From Symbiodinium natans (taxonomy: Eukaryota; Sar; Dinophyceae; Suessiales; Symbiodiniaceae), in the NCBI GenBank assembly GCA_905221605.1, contig CAJNDS010002543.1:144163-208162 (forward strand): a stretch of 64,000 bases of DNA, read 5' to 3'. Below are positions 63,992 to 64,000 of this stretch, in pieces. The translations under genes and the position numbers were made by a program. The notes below the pieces were generated by a model. It was not told the origin of the DNA and made no database searches. It saw only the letters and a program-made list of their open reading frames with translations. Every line of letters starts with the position of its first letter. The first letter of the stretch is position 1.

Positions 63992-64000
63992 TCCTGCTAC

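Noticed and set aside
1-64000. Window as a genuine chromosome end
   Set aside because: The telomere-type tracts run in both orientations, are separated by unique sequence and do not extend to a terminus.
1-64000. CRISPR array or bacterial operon
   Set aside because: Repeats are heptamers without spacers, and there are no bacterial-type gene clusters.

Overview
The window looks like non-telomeric nuclear DNA from a large, repeat-rich eukaryotic genome, most likely a dinoflagellate or a close alveolate relative. Three things support this. First, about fifty tracts of the telomere-type heptamer TTTAGGG/CCCTAAA occur throughout, in both orientations. Second, there is almost no recognisable coding sequence outside one mobile element. 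Third, an 11-nt match to the 3' end of the dinoflagellate spliced leader lies directly in front of an ATG inside that element. The species cannot be fixed from the sequence, and TTTAGGG telomeres also occur in plants, some algae and chromerids.

The centrepiece is a complete 7.2-kb LTR retrotransposon at 19770-26987. It has two 287-bp LTRs differing at two positions, a primer-binding site abutting the 5' LTR that matches the anticodon arm of initiator tRNA-Met (copia/Ty5-style half-tRNA priming), a polypurine tract touching the 3' LTR, and TAGGG on both sides because it sits in a TTTAGGG tract. It carries three overlapping reading frames. ORF1 (20123-22876) has a WW domain, an S1-like RNA-binding domain and a PABP-type MLLE domain with a KITGMLL core. 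ORF2 (22843-23349) has two CCCH zinc fingers. ORF3 (23300-26329) has a large unrecognised region, three more CCCH fingers and a lysine-rich tail. I find no protease, integrase, reverse transcriptase or RNase H motif. The element therefore appears to be a non-autonomous, Gag-only element that devotes nearly its whole length to RNA- and protein-binding modules and would depend on enzymes from elsewhere. ORF1 and ORF2 overlap at an ATGA stop/start, and the frame moves -1 and then +1.

Layout. From 1 to 19.76 kb there are telomere-type tracts, short inverted-repeat elements, microsatellites and anonymous sequence. From 19.77 to 26.99 kb lies the retrotransposon. From 27 to 64 kb the same mosaic continues. 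The inverted-repeat elements fall into families. Family A (~110 bp, ends near ATATGGGGGTTTACGA, eleven copies or fragments), family B (~80-90 bp, ends CCAGGATGGGC, four copies) and family C (~100 bp, ends TTGGGATGTTCC, three copies, one with an 8-bp target duplication) are MITE-like. Several single palindromes occur besides. Three telomere-type tracts are flanked by imperfect direct repeats of 21-39 bp, as if the repeats had been inserted at breaks, and one lies in only one arm of a palindromic element.

No host gene could be supported. Other open frames are at chance length, low complexity, or shadows of the retrotransposon frames. No rRNA, tRNA or CRISPR was recognised.
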